Positions 18,669 to 26,829 of a stretch of DNA of 64,000 bases are shown one piece after another. Each line of letters starts with the position of its first letter. Position 1 is the stretch's first letter. Made by a program: the position numbers and the translations under genes. The notes under the pieces are model-generated. The model worked only from the letters and a program-made list of their open reading frames with translations. It did not search any database and was not told the origin of the DNA. The stretch comes from Bog-257 sp963846715 (GTDB taxonomy: Bacteria > Acidobacteriota > Terriglobia > Terriglobales > Acidobacteriaceae), in contig CAWJXA010000004.1 in NCBI GenBank assembly GCA_963846715.1, positions 310,001 through 374,000 of the forward strand, given 5' to 3'.

Positions 18669-19052
18669 TTAGACGCTGAAGGAAGAACCGCAGCCGCAGG
18701 TGCTCTTCACGTTGGGATTGTCGAACTTGAAACCGGCCCCTTCCAGGGTCTCGATGTAATCGACGCTCACGCCCTTCAAGTACATGAGCGAGGTCGCATC
18801 GACATAAACCTTCAGACCTTCGAAGTCGAAGGTCTTGTCCATCATCCCGGCGCCGTTTTCGAACGACATCGAGTAGGAGAATCCGGAGCATCCGCCTCCG
18901 ACCACTCCCACGCGGAGTCCTGCCGGAACGGGGTTCTGTTGCGCCATTATCTCCTTCACCTTGGCGATCGCCGTCGCGGTGAGATTAAGTGGCTTATTTT
19001 CGACCGCAGGTGTAGGGGTTGCGGTATTCGGTGTGGTGGTTGTGGTCGCCAT
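18669..19052 (-). CDS. erpA: A-type iron-sulfur carrier (HesB/IscA/ErpA family)
   Basis: Carrier that delivers Fe-S clusters to apoproteins. The 127-residue protein has the three cluster cysteines: C55 in GGGCSGFSY, and C119 and C121 in STCGCGSSF. The fold-defining sequence runs from about residue 22 to the end. The first 20 residues are a Thr/Pro-rich extension not seen in the short bacterial homologues. It is more like ErpA/HesB than IscA by the GxSVDY-IETLEGAGFKFDNPNV segment, but no isc or suf operon is nearby to settle this. Its terminator carries intron A. Confidence 0.88.
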   Translation of the reverse strand: MATTTTTPNTATPTPAVENKPLNLTATAIAKVKEIMAQQNPVPAGLRVGVVGGGCSGFSYSMSFENGAGMMDKTFDFEGLKVYVDATSLMYLKGVSVDYIETLEGAGFKFDNPNVKSTCGCGSSFSV

Positions 19053-19212
19053 GATATCTCCTAATGAAACTAGCGGGATTATAGCAAATACCGCAAATCT
19101 TTGATTAGCCGCTTGCAGGCAAACGTCCGCTCACGGCTACCCTGGTTGGATGCTTCTGAAAGACACTTCGTCGCAGTAACCCTCGAGCCGCATCATCCTG
19201 GAAACGCCGATG

Positions 19213-19243
19213 AAAAGGGCTGCCCCCGCCAGGATGGCAGCCC
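19213..19243 (-). terminator. orphan terminator-like hairpin
   Basis: GGGCTGCC (19243-19236 on the minus strand) pairs with GGCAGCCC (19224-19217) and is followed by TTTT on the minus strand. It is about 160 bp upstream of the erpA start, so it does not end erpA. It may end a small RNA read from around 19.5 kb. Confidence 0.45.
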
Positions 19244-19499
19244 ATCTGCTGTTTCAGCTTCGCTCGTACTGCCTAAGGAGAGTGGTTCCGCTCTTGTGAC
19301 ATTGTCACTGTCTCCTAACATAGTCAAGACCACTGACGGGATGGCAGGGGCGGCACTTTCGGGGGCTTTTCCCCGCGGCCTTTCCAGGTTTCCCAGGAAA
19401 GAAAGTAGCAAGTAGGCGGGCGGGCGGCCGAAAATCAGCTCGTTTGCGGGCTCTCGGGTGCCTGTTTGGCGTGGCTGAAGCAGTTGCAAATATTTGCGC

Positions 19500-19526
19500 T
19501 TGCCCTGTCGTAGCCGGAGATATAAT
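19500..19526 (+). promoter_or_regulatory. candidate promoter of the small membrane protein gene
   Basis: A perfect TATAAT at 19521-19526 with TTGCCC at 19500-19505 (15-bp spacer, shorter than ideal). It would give a leader of about 75 nt before 19607. Confidence 0.4.
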
Positions 19527-19606
19527 GTACTGCAATAAGAGCCCGTTTCGGGGTGTCTCAAGACGCCTGCGACATGGGGCTGGTTCATGGTGAACCGAGG
19601 TGGCTG

Positions 19607-19879
19607 ATGTCAATGATGACGATATTGCTGATCGTATGGGGTGCACTGACGCTGGTGCTGGTGCTGCTGCTGATCTATCGCAGTACGTTGACCTTACACG
19701 AAGACGATCAACTCTTCCTGGACGAAGCCAGTGCCAACCTCCGGATCGAACAAGAACAGCTGCAGCTTCGGATGAAACGAGTGACCCCGTACGTGCGCAT
19801 CCTGGGTGCTGCGTCGGGACTTTTGATCTTGTTTATCGCCGGCATGGCCGTTTGGCAGCAGATGAACAAAGTCTACTGA
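19607..19879 (+). CDS. small two-helix membrane protein of unknown function
   Basis: 90-residue protein with a transmembrane helix at about 3-24 and a second at about 63-84, joined by a charged, Glu/Gln-rich probably helical linker (DEASANLRIEQEQLQLRMKR). The ATG at 19607 is preferred over an in-frame ATG at 19553 because it follows a GAGGTGG ribosome-binding site and gives a clean first helix. No family was recognised. Its terminator (19992-20024) carries intron B. Confidence 0.6.
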   Translation: MSMMTILLIVWGALTLVLVLLLIYRSTLTLHEDDQLFLDEASANLRIEQEQLQLRMKRVTPYVRILGAASGLLILFIAGMAVWQQMNKVY

Positions 19880-19991
19880 CCGCTGTCGGCTGAACGCTGC
19901 CGGGCGGCGAGATGGGCCCAGCAATTATCCCCGCGGGTAGGACGCAGGGGACAAGGGCGTGCTTGAGCCTGAGAAACAATGTGAATCGCAC

Positions 19992-20024
19992 AACGCGCAA
20001 CTAACGGTTGCGCGTTTGTCTTTG
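19992..20024 (+). terminator. terminator, insertion site of intron B
   Basis: A 10-bp stem (19992-20001 with 20007-20016), loop TAACG, then TTGTCTTTG. The intron begins at the next base. The last bases TTTG-T/C-TTTG resemble those in front of intron A. Confidence 0.82.
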
Positions 20025-21894
20025 GTGTGCCGAGCATGATCAACCGCTTGGAGGTGGAAGTCCTCTTCACATCCTGATGGAGGAGAAGTGATAGCAAAGC
20101 GCAAGGGCGCCGTCGTGAGGCGAGGCCTGAAAGAAGCGTGGAGCAAAGGCGCGAGCCGATGAACAAGAACCGGATGACGAGGCCTACGGCAGCGGGCGAG
20201 CGGGCCAAAGGACGCGAAGCCCAGGTCCATCAAGGCTGCTGGTGGTAGATCCGGCGGTTGTGCGCTGAAGGCGGTTGAGCTTACCTCGGGAGATCTGTGA
20301 CGTGTCCCGGAATCGGGACTGAGGGTGGAGCGATTCATTCTGACCGCGTCGCAGAAGTCAGCAGCGGGCATAGTAGTCGTCACGACGACGAAGGCCCAAA
20401 CGGAAGGAGCGGCGAGTAGCCGGCGGGACTCGATGGGCGGCAAGCGGCAGAAGAACCAGCTACAGATGGTGCTGGCCTTCACCGACGAGGGGAGGAGTGA
20501 AGCTCCAAGGGCTCGGCGGGAAGGGACCGAAACGTCCACGGCGAAACGCGCGTGCGAAAGCCCGGTTAGCAGCGAGCAAGTGATGGAAGAGGTCTGCGGC
20601 AGAGAGAACCTGTTGCGGGCGTTAAAGCGAGTGAAGTCGAACAAAGGTAGTCCGGGAATCGACGGCATGACGGTCGGCGAGTTGCCGGGCTACCTGAAGC
20701 AGCACTGGCCAGCGATTCGGGAACAGTTGCTGAGTGGGAGCTACAAGCCGCAACCGGTGAGGCGGGTGGAAATCCCCAAGCCGGACGGCGGGGTGCGCCA
20801 GCTGGGCATTCCAACCGTGCTGGATCGTCTTATCCAGCAAGCGGTGATGCAGGTTTTGCAAAGCAAGTGGGACCCGACGTTCTCCGAACACAGTCACGGC
20901 TTTCGGCCCGGGCGCAGCGCGCATCAGGCGGTGACCAAGGCGCAGCAGTATATCGCCGAGGGTAAGCGCTGGGTGGTGGACCTCGATCTGGAGAAGTTCT
21001 TTGATCGAGTGAACCACGACAAACTGATGGCGGCGATAGCGCAACGGGTAAGCGACAAGAGGATGCTCAAGCTGATGCGAGCCTTCCTGGAGTCGGGCGT
21101 GATGGAGAACGGGCTGGTGAGTCCGGTGGAGGAGGGTACTCCGCAAGGAGGACCACTGTCTCCGCTGCTGTCGAACCTGGTGCTCGATGAACTGGACCGG
21201 GAGCTGGAGCGGCGTCGGCACTGCTTCGTACGCTACGCGGATGATTGCAATATCTACGTGGCCAGCGAGCGGGCGGGGAAACGAGTCATGCAGAACGTGA
21301 CCAGTTTCCTGCGGCGACGACTGAAGCTCAGGGTCAACCAGTCGAAGAGCGCGGTGGCGCGACCGCAAGAGCGGAAGTTTCTAGGTTTTAGTTTTACGGC
21401 AGGAGCCAAGCCGAAACGGCGCATCGCGCCGAAAGCCCTGCTCCGCTGTAAGCAACGAATCCGGGAACTGACGCGCCGGACGCGAGGGATCAGTCTGCCG
21501 CGGATGATGAAGGAGCTGGCCAGCTACTTGCGTGGCTGGAAGAGCTACTTTGGATTCTGCCAAACCCCCTCGGTGCTGCGTGGGCTGGAGCAGTGGATGC
21601 GGCGCAGGCTGCGATCCGTGATCTGGAAGCAGTGGCGCGTACGCCGAACCGGAAAGCTGATGGCACGCGGTGTCGGCCTAAAACTGGCGGCACAAACGGC
21701 TCTCAGTCGTCATGGCCCATGGCGGTTGGCCAACAGCCCCGCTTTGCAAGGCGCCTTTCCGGTCGCCTACTTCGACTCGCTCGGCTTACCACGCTTGTCG
21801 GAACTGTAACTCAACCAACCGAACCGCCGTATGCGGACCCGCATGTACGGTGGTGTGGCAGGGGCGGACGGGTGACCGTCCCCCCTATGCCGAT
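20025..21894 (+). mobile_element. group II intron copy B (class C-like), 1870 bp
   Basis: Inverted second copy of the intron at 16742-18611, with the same length, the same 5' GTGTGCC and 3' GCCGAT ends and the same maturase. Domain V lies at about 21826-21860 and domain VI directly after. The flanks differ from those of copy A beyond the short T-rich 5' exon tail and CTGT on the 3' side, which shows independent insertion into two sites. Confidence 0.9.
20325..21809 (+). CDS. ltrA: group II intron reverse transcriptase/maturase, copy B
   Basis: Protein identical over all 494 residues to the maturase of copy A, including YADD (304-307) and the X domain, and likewise without an endonuclease domain. 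The GTG start is 300 bp inside the intron, exactly as in copy A. Intactness of both copies suggests recent or continuing mobility. Confidence 0.95.
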   Translation: MERFILTASQKSAAGIVVVTTTKAQTEGAASSRRDSMGGKRQKNQLQMVLAFTDEGRSEAPRARREGTETSTAKRACESPVSSEQVMEEVCGRENLLRALKRVKSNKGSPGIDGMTVGELPGYLKQHWPAIREQLLSGSYKPQPVRRVEIPKPDGGVRQLGIPTVLDRLIQQAVMQVLQSKWDPTFSEHSHGFRPGRSAHQAVTKAQQYIAEGKRWVVDLDLEKFFDRVNHDKLMAAIAQRVSDKRMLKLMRAFLESGVMENGLVSPVEEGTPQGGPLSPLLSNLVLDELDRELERRRHCFVRYADDCNIYVASERAGKRVMQNVTSFLRRRLKLRVNQSKSAVARPQERKFLGFSFTAGAKPKRRIAPKALLRCKQRIRELTRRTRGISLPRMMKELASYLRGWKSYFGFCQTPSVLRGLEQWMRRRLRSVIWKQWRVRRTGKLMARGVGLKLAAQTALSRHGPWRLANSPALQGAFPVAYFDSLGLPRLSEL

Positions 21895-22096
21895 CTGTCC
21901 ACGGTGGCGGCCTGAAGATGAGTTTCGCTTACCAGGAAGCCATGGACCACAACCCCAGTACACCGCTCGGGTTTGTTTCTGATGGTGAGGGCAGAGAGCC
22001 ATCGTCCTATCTCGACCTCGGTAGGCGTGCCCCTATACAATGTATTTTTCCTGTTTGCATTCTCGAGGAAATGGCAGGTCATCGTCAGGAGTGTGG

Positions 22097-23362
22097 ATGA
22101 AGGGTTTTCGCGGAACCATTTTGTTGCTATTGGCCGCTTTCATATTGTTGATGGAAATGGGCTGCGGCGATCAATACCGTCCGGTGGCTAATCCGATTGT
22201 GGGGCCCGGCGGCCAGCCGCAGAGCACACACTATGCCTACGTGGTGAACTACAGCGCTAACGGCAACGGATCAACCACTACGATCGACGTCTCCGGAGAT
22301 AGCGTCAGCTCGGTGCAAACCCAGGGGGTCGGCTCAATTTATGAAGCATTGCTGCCGTCCTCGACCGCACTTTTTGTCGCCAACAGTGGGAACGACAGCG
22401 TAAGTCTGTTTGCGGCTTTTCTATTTGGCGCGGTCACGACGGTTGGCTTGCTGCCAGGATCGCATCCTGTCTTTCTGACCTCCACCCAGACCAGCAATAT
22501 GTATGTACTCAGTGCGAGCCCGAATTCGACGTGTCCGAATACCGGATCGGTCAGTGCCATCCTCGCAGCTACAGGATCGGTTACGACCACTACCTGCGTC
22601 GGACTAAACCCAATCAATATGGTTCAGGGTGCGGGGGGAGGCCAGCTGTTCGTCCTGAACCAGGGTGACAACATGGGGCAGGGCTCGGTCACCGTCCTGG
22701 ATTCATCGCTTGCTGTGGTGACGACGTTGACGTCAGCAAATGGCTTGGGGCTAAATCCCGTCTACGCAACCTCCAGTCTTAACGATGCTTATATCTTCGT
22801 CGTGACCCAGGGAGACGGCGTCAATCCCGGCACGCTCGACATTCTTACCACAGGCACTGCTCCTGTGGTGGCGGCATCGGTGCCCCTGGGCGTGAAACCG
22901 ACCTATTCTTACCTGGACCCTCATCTCAACCGGCTTTACGTGACCAACACGGGTGACAATACGGTCAGCGTCTTCGATGCCTCAAACGTGAATACCGCCA
23001 ACATGCCGCCCATCCCGTCGCTCTCGGCGCCGATCACCGTCGGTACTGCGCCCACCGGGGTTGCGGCGCTACAGGATGGTTCGCGCGTTTATGTGGCCAA
23101 CTCCGGTTCCAATACTGTCAGCGTAGTGAGCGCGACCAGCTTCGCGGTGCTAAGGACGGTTGCGGTGGGGGCCAACCCCACATTTGTCGCTGCGGATCCT
23201 ACTTCAACCAAGGTCTACGTAACCAATCAGGGCAGCTTCTCCACGAGTATCATCTCGACCACAAATGACGCGGTCACCATGGCAATAGCGGCCCCTCCCC
23301 AGGACCCCAATTGCACCGCGTCCTGCGCATTGCAGACGCCCATTATGGTTCTGACGCAGTAG
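22097..23362 (+). CDS. YVTN-type beta-propeller lipoprotein
   Basis: Exported lipoprotein of 421 residues: signal peptide MKGFRGTILLLLAAFILLMEMG with lipobox cysteine (MGC) at about 23. The rest is a seven-bladed-propeller-like repeat with YVTN/YVAN motifs: AYVVNYSANG, LFVANSGNDSVSLF, LYVTNTGDNTVSVFD, VYVANSGSNTVSVV and VYVTNQGSFSTSI. Start 22097 follows AGGAG at 22087-22091, better than the upstream in-frame ATG at 22040. Such proteins are mostly of unknown function; some resemble lactonases, but no catalytic residues can be assigned here. Confidence 0.83.
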   Translation: MKGFRGTILLLLAAFILLMEMGCGDQYRPVANPIVGPGGQPQSTHYAYVVNYSANGNGSTTTIDVSGDSVSSVQTQGVGSIYEALLPSSTALFVANSGNDSVSLFAAFLFGAVTTVGLLPGSHPVFLTSTQTSNMYVLSASPNSTCPNTGSVSAILAATGSVTTTTCVGLNPINMVQGAGGGQLFVLNQGDNMGQGSVTVLDSSLAVVTTLTSANGLGLNPVYATSSLNDAYIFVVTQGDGVNPGTLDILTTGTAPVVAASVPLGVKPTYSYLDPHLNRLYVTNTGDNTVSVFDASNVNTANMPPIPSLSAPITVGTAPTGVAALQDGSRVYVANSGSNTVSVVSATSFAVLRTVAVGANPTFVAADPTSTKVYVTNQGSFSTSIISTTNDAVTMAIAAPPQDPNCTASCALQTPIMVLTQ

Positions 23363-23382
23363 CGCGAGGAAGATCCTGAACC

Positions 23383-25371
23383 TCACGTGAACATGAACTC
23401 TTTGGTGCGCAAGTCGCGAATCGTATCGCGCAGCCGGGCAGCTTGTTCAAACTCGAAACGCTTGGCCGCTTCGCGCATATCGCTCTCCAGCTTCGCAATG
23501 TAAGCGTCCAACTCTTCCTGCGAGCGGAACTCCGGCAAGCCTTCCGCCTCGTTGGTCAGGTCGACATAGTCAGCATTGGCGACGCCGACCAGGGTCATGT
23601 CGAGCGGTCGGACGATGCTCTCCGGCGTGATGCCGTTCTCGACGTTGTAGGCGCGTTGGATCGCGCGACGGCGGTTGGTTTCGTCCAGAGCTTTCTGCAT
23701 GGAGTCGGTCATTTTGTCGGCGTAGAGAATAGCGCGGCCCTCCAGATTGCGCGCGCAACGTCCGATCGTCTGAATCAGCGAGCCCGCCGAACGCAGGAAG
23801 CCTTCCTTGTCGGCATCGAGGATGGCCACCAGTGAAACCTCAGGCAAATCCAGCCCTTCGCGCAGCAGGTTGATGCCAATGAGCACATCGAACTCGCCTT
23901 TGCGCAGATCGCGCAGAATCTTGATGCGCTCCAGGGTCTCGATCTCGGAATGCATATAACGACAGCGGACGCCGACCTCACTGTAGTACTCAGCCAGGTC
24001 CTCGGCCATGCGCTTGGTCAGCGTGGTGACCAGGACGCGCTCATTTTTCTCTGCGCGACGGCGTATCTCATGCAGCAGGTCGTCAATCTGCCCCTTCACG
24101 GGACGCACTTCCACTTCAGGATCGATGAGCCCGGTCGGGCGGATAATCTGTTCCACCACGACGCCTGCGGACTTCGTCAGTTCGTAAGGTCCGGGCGTGG
24201 CGGAAACATACACCGCCTGGTTTACGCGGTGCTCGAATTCTTCAAATGTCAGGGGACGGTTGTCGAGCGCGCTGGGCAGACGAAATCCGTATTCGATCAG
24301 GTTCTGTTTGCGCGAGCGGTCGCCATGCCACATGCCGTGCACTTGTGGAATCGTCTGGTGCGACTCGTCGACGAAAAGCAGGTAGTCGCGTGGTACGTAA
24401 TCCAGCAGCGTCGGCGGGGGCTCCCCGGGCAGACGACCGGTAAAGTGGCGCGAGTAGTTCTCGATCCCGTGGCAGTAGCCCATCTCCTTGATCATCTCGA
24501 GGTCGAAGCGGGTGCGCTGATGGATGCGTTGCGACTCAACCATGCGCCCCTGCTTCTCCAGTTCAGCTTCCCACCACGCCAGTTCTTCCAGAATGGTCTG
24601 CACCGCCGCCTGTTTGCGCTCCGGCTTCATCACGTAGTGGGTCTTGGGATAAACGGGCAGTCGCGCATATTTCTGTTTGACGGTGCCGAACAGGGGATCA
24701 ATCTGCGCCAGCGACTCCACTTCGTCTCCCCATAGCTCGATGCGATAGGCGCTGTCCTCGTAGGTGGGAAAAATCTCGATGATGTCGCCGCGCACACGGA
24801 ACGTGCCCCGGCGAAAATCGCCGTCCGTGCGCTCGTAGAGAATTTCGACCAGCTTGCGGACGATGTCGTCGCGCTTGATCTTCTGCCCTTTTTCCAGGAA
24901 AAGCAGCATGCCGTAATAGGCTTCCGGCGAGCCCAGTCCGTAGATACAACTCACCGAAGCCACGATGATGCAGTCGCGCCGCTCGAACAGCGACTTGGTG
25001 GCCGCCAGGCGAAGCTTGTCGAGCTCATCGTTGACCGTCGCTTCCTTCTCGATGTAAACGTCGCCCGCGGGAATATAGGCCTCAGGCTGGTAATAGTCGT
25101 AATACGAAACAAAATACTCGACCGCATTGTGCGGGAAAAACGACTTAAACTCGTGATAGAGCTGCGCCGCCAGGGTCTTGTTATGCGCCATGATCAGCGC
25201 GGGCCGGTTCAATTGTTCGATGATCTTGGCCATGGTGAAGGTCTTGCCTGAGCCGGTGACCCCCAGCAGGACCTGGTGTTTGTCGCCATCGAAAATGCCG
25301 CGCGTCAGTGACTCGATGGCAGTCCCCTGGTCGCCTTGCGGCTTGTACGAACTGACTAATCTGAATTCCAT
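23383..25371 (-). CDS. uvrB: excinuclease ABC subunit B
   Basis: DNA-damage verification helicase of nucleotide excision repair; it works with UvrA and UvrC, which are not in the window. It has Walker A GVTGSGKTFTMA, the damage-probing beta-hairpin YYDYYQPEAYIP, DESHQT, SATPG, the motif GINLLREGLDLPEV, QTIGRCARN and a C-terminal UVR domain (SDMREAAKRFEFEQAARLRD). The ATG at 25371 (MEFRLVSSYKPQGDQ) matches the usual start; an in-frame ATG at 25446 would add 25 unusual residues. It ends 20 bp from the convergent YVTN gene. Confidence 0.97.
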   Translation of the reverse strand: MEFRLVSSYKPQGDQGTAIESLTRGIFDGDKHQVLLGVTGSGKTFTMAKIIEQLNRPALIMAHNKTLAAQLYHEFKSFFPHNAVEYFVSYYDYYQPEAYIPAGDVYIEKEATVNDELDKLRLAATKSLFERRDCIIVASVSCIYGLGSPEAYYGMLLFLEKGQKIKRDDIVRKLVEILYERTDGDFRRGTFRVRGDIIEIFPTYEDSAYRIELWGDEVESLAQIDPLFGTVKQKYARLPVYPKTHYVMKPERKQAAVQTILEELAWWEAELEKQGRMVESQRIHQRTRFDLEMIKEMGYCHGIENYSRHFTGRLPGEPPPTLLDYVPRDYLLFVDESHQTIPQVHGMWHGDRSRKQNLIEYGFRLPSALDNRPLTFEEFEHRVNQAVYVSATPGPYELTKSAGVVVEQIIRPTGLIDPEVEVRPVKGQIDDLLHEIRRRAEKNERVLVTTLTKRMAEDLAEYYSEVGVRCRYMHSEIETLERIKILRDLRKGEFDVLIGINLLREGLDLPEVSLVAILDADKEGFLRSAGSLIQTIGRCARNLEGRAILYADKMTDSMQKALDETNRRRAIQRAYNVENGITPESIVRPLDMTLVGVANADYVDLTNEAEGLPEFRSQEELDAYIAKLESDMREAAKRFEFEQAARLRDTIRDLRTKEFMFT

Positions 25372-25544
25372 AACTTGGCCTGGTCTCGATCGAATTGCTT
25401 CCGGGCCTGCACAGAAGCCAATTTCCTCGAGTGGGTATCTCTTCATTATACGACGGCTTGGAGGCGTCCAGTCGGCAGACCTATCGGTAGTGTCTCAGTC
25501 GGCAGTGTCTCAGTTTCAATTGTGGGAAGACGATTTGAGGTAGG

Positions 25545-25682
25545 GCGGGCCTTCAGGCCCGCGTCCGAAGCGCGAGGAGAATTCGAGTGCCTTCAGGCAC
25601 GGCACAAACTCGTTCTCCTGCCGCCCCTCCGGGGCTCCGCCATGAAGAGGACTCACTGGACGCAGACCTGAAGGTCCGCTCT
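25545..25682. repeat. cluster of CTTCAG-centred palindromes
   Basis: Intergenic 25447-25806 holds several palindromes around CCTTCAGG: a perfect GCGGGCC-TTCA-GGCCCGC (25545-25562), GTGCC-TTCA-GGCAC (25587-25600) lying inside a larger stem with GAGGAGAATTCGAGT and ACTCGTTCTCCT, and a third half-site (GACCTGAAGGTC, about 25665-25677). They resemble dispersed REP-like elements. A short tandem GTGTCTCAGT repeat lies at about 25489-25514. Confidence 0.6.
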
Positions 25683-25806
25683 ACCGACACTCACCAATCA
25701 GAATTCAAACAGAGATACCGTCCCATTCATTCACGCATACGTAACATAAGAATTTTCTATTGGACATCCTTCCTGGTCGCGGACAGACTCGGCTAGGAGA
25801 TTTCCC

Positions 25807-26742
25807 ATGAGCCCGGCAGAGATGGTCCCGCCATCAGCGCGCGAGCTGGCCACCAATGGTCCAACCTTCCTGATGTGCTCTCCCGAACTGTACGACGTGA
25901 ACTACGTTATCAATCCCTGGATGGAGGGCAACGTACACAACTCCTCGAAAGCCAAGGCTAGCGCGCAGTGGGAACATTTGCGCAGCGCCATCTCACGGTT
26001 CGCCCGCATCGAGCTAGTGCAGCCGCAGCCGGGATCGCCGGACATGGTGTTTACGGCCAATGCCGGTTTGGTACGGCATGGTGTGGTAGCGCTCAGTCGC
26101 TTTCTTCATCGCGAACGGCAGGGGGAGGAACCTCATTTTGGCAAGTGGTTCCTGGAGTCTGGCTTTACCGTTCGCGAGATGTCCAGCCCAACGTCATTTG
26201 AAGGCGAAGGAGATGCTTTATTCGAGTGGGATGGCTCGCGACTTTGGGCAGGGCATGGAGTGCGAACCGCGGAATGCACACATCGCTGGCTCGTGGACTT
26301 GTGGGACATCGAAGTCATCTCGCTGCGGCTCGTCGATCCTCGCTTTTACCATCTTGATACCTGCTTTTGCCCGCTTTTTGGCGGATACGTGATGTACTTC
26401 CCGAAGGCTTTCGACGCAGAATCGCTGGCCAGGATCGAAGCCCGATATTCCCCGGAACAGCGCATTTGTGTTGGCGATTCAGACTCCCTGCGTTTTGCCT
26501 GCAACGCCGTCAATGTCGGGCGGGTAATCGTTTTGAATGAAATTAGCGTCGCCTTCTCTAGGCATTTACAGGAACTGGGTTTCACCGTCGTACAGGTGCG
26601 GCTGAGCGAATTTCTGAAAGCCGGCGGCGCCGCCAAATGTCTGGCATTACGTTTAAGCGAGATGGAAGTTACTCATGCCGCGGCAGCGATGCCGTATGGC
26701 TTGCTCAGTGAGCCCCGTCCCGACTTGCGCTGCAACGCATAG
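25807..26742 (+). CDS. ArgZ/AgrE-like arginine dihydrolase or related guanidino-group hydrolase
   Basis: Amidinotransferase/dimethylargininase-fold protein of 311 residues. The sequence closely resembles the N-terminal domain of cyanobacterial ArgZ/AgrE, which converts arginine to ornithine, ammonia and CO2: DVNYVINPWMEGN, PDMVFTANAGLV, FEGEGDALFEW, FYHLDTCFCPL (catalytic His), FACNAVNV and a C-terminal GGAAKCLALR with the nucleophilic Cys near 282. The cyanobacterial enzymes carry a second, ornithine-processing domain; here it is absent. Assignment to the fold is firm, to the arginine dihydrolase reaction moderate; dimethylargininase is the main alternative. Confidence 0.75.
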   Translation: MSPAEMVPPSARELATNGPTFLMCSPELYDVNYVINPWMEGNVHNSSKAKASAQWEHLRSAISRFARIELVQPQPGSPDMVFTANAGLVRHGVVALSRFLHRERQGEEPHFGKWFLESGFTVREMSSPTSFEGEGDALFEWDGSRLWAGHGVRTAECTHRWLVDLWDIEVISLRLVDPRFYHLDTCFCPLFGGYVMYFPKAFDAESLARIEARYSPEQRICVGDSDSLRFACNAVNVGRVIVLNEISVAFSRHLQELGFTVVQVRLSEFLKAGGAAKCLALRLSEMEVTHAAAAMPYGLLSEPRPDLRCNA

Positions 26743-26783
26743 GTATACCTCTTCTGCGGCGACGGCGCGAATTCACAGACAAC

Positions 26784-26811
26784 AAAAAAGCCCGCCTCTT
26801 TCGAGGCGGGC
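26784..26811 (-). terminator. Rho-independent terminator
   Basis: Stem GCCCGCCTC (26790-26798) with GAGGCGGGC (26803-26811), loop TTTC, followed on the minus strand by six T. It ends the secreted-protein gene at 26830-27927. Confidence 0.85.
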
Positions 26812-26829
26812 GGTGTTGACGTCAGAATG

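Larger units (their letters stand above)
19053..19606. other. 554-bp divergent intergenic region
   Basis: It holds the start signals of erpA (minus) and the small membrane gene (plus). In addition it contains a minus-strand terminator-like hairpin at 19213-19243 with no recognisable gene in front of it. The open frames here have no recognisable protein features. Confidence 0.4.

Noticed and set aside
19193..19588. 131-residue minus-strand open frame between erpA and the small membrane gene
   Set aside because: No recognisable domain, no ribosome-binding site of note, and its 3' end lies within a terminator-like hairpin.
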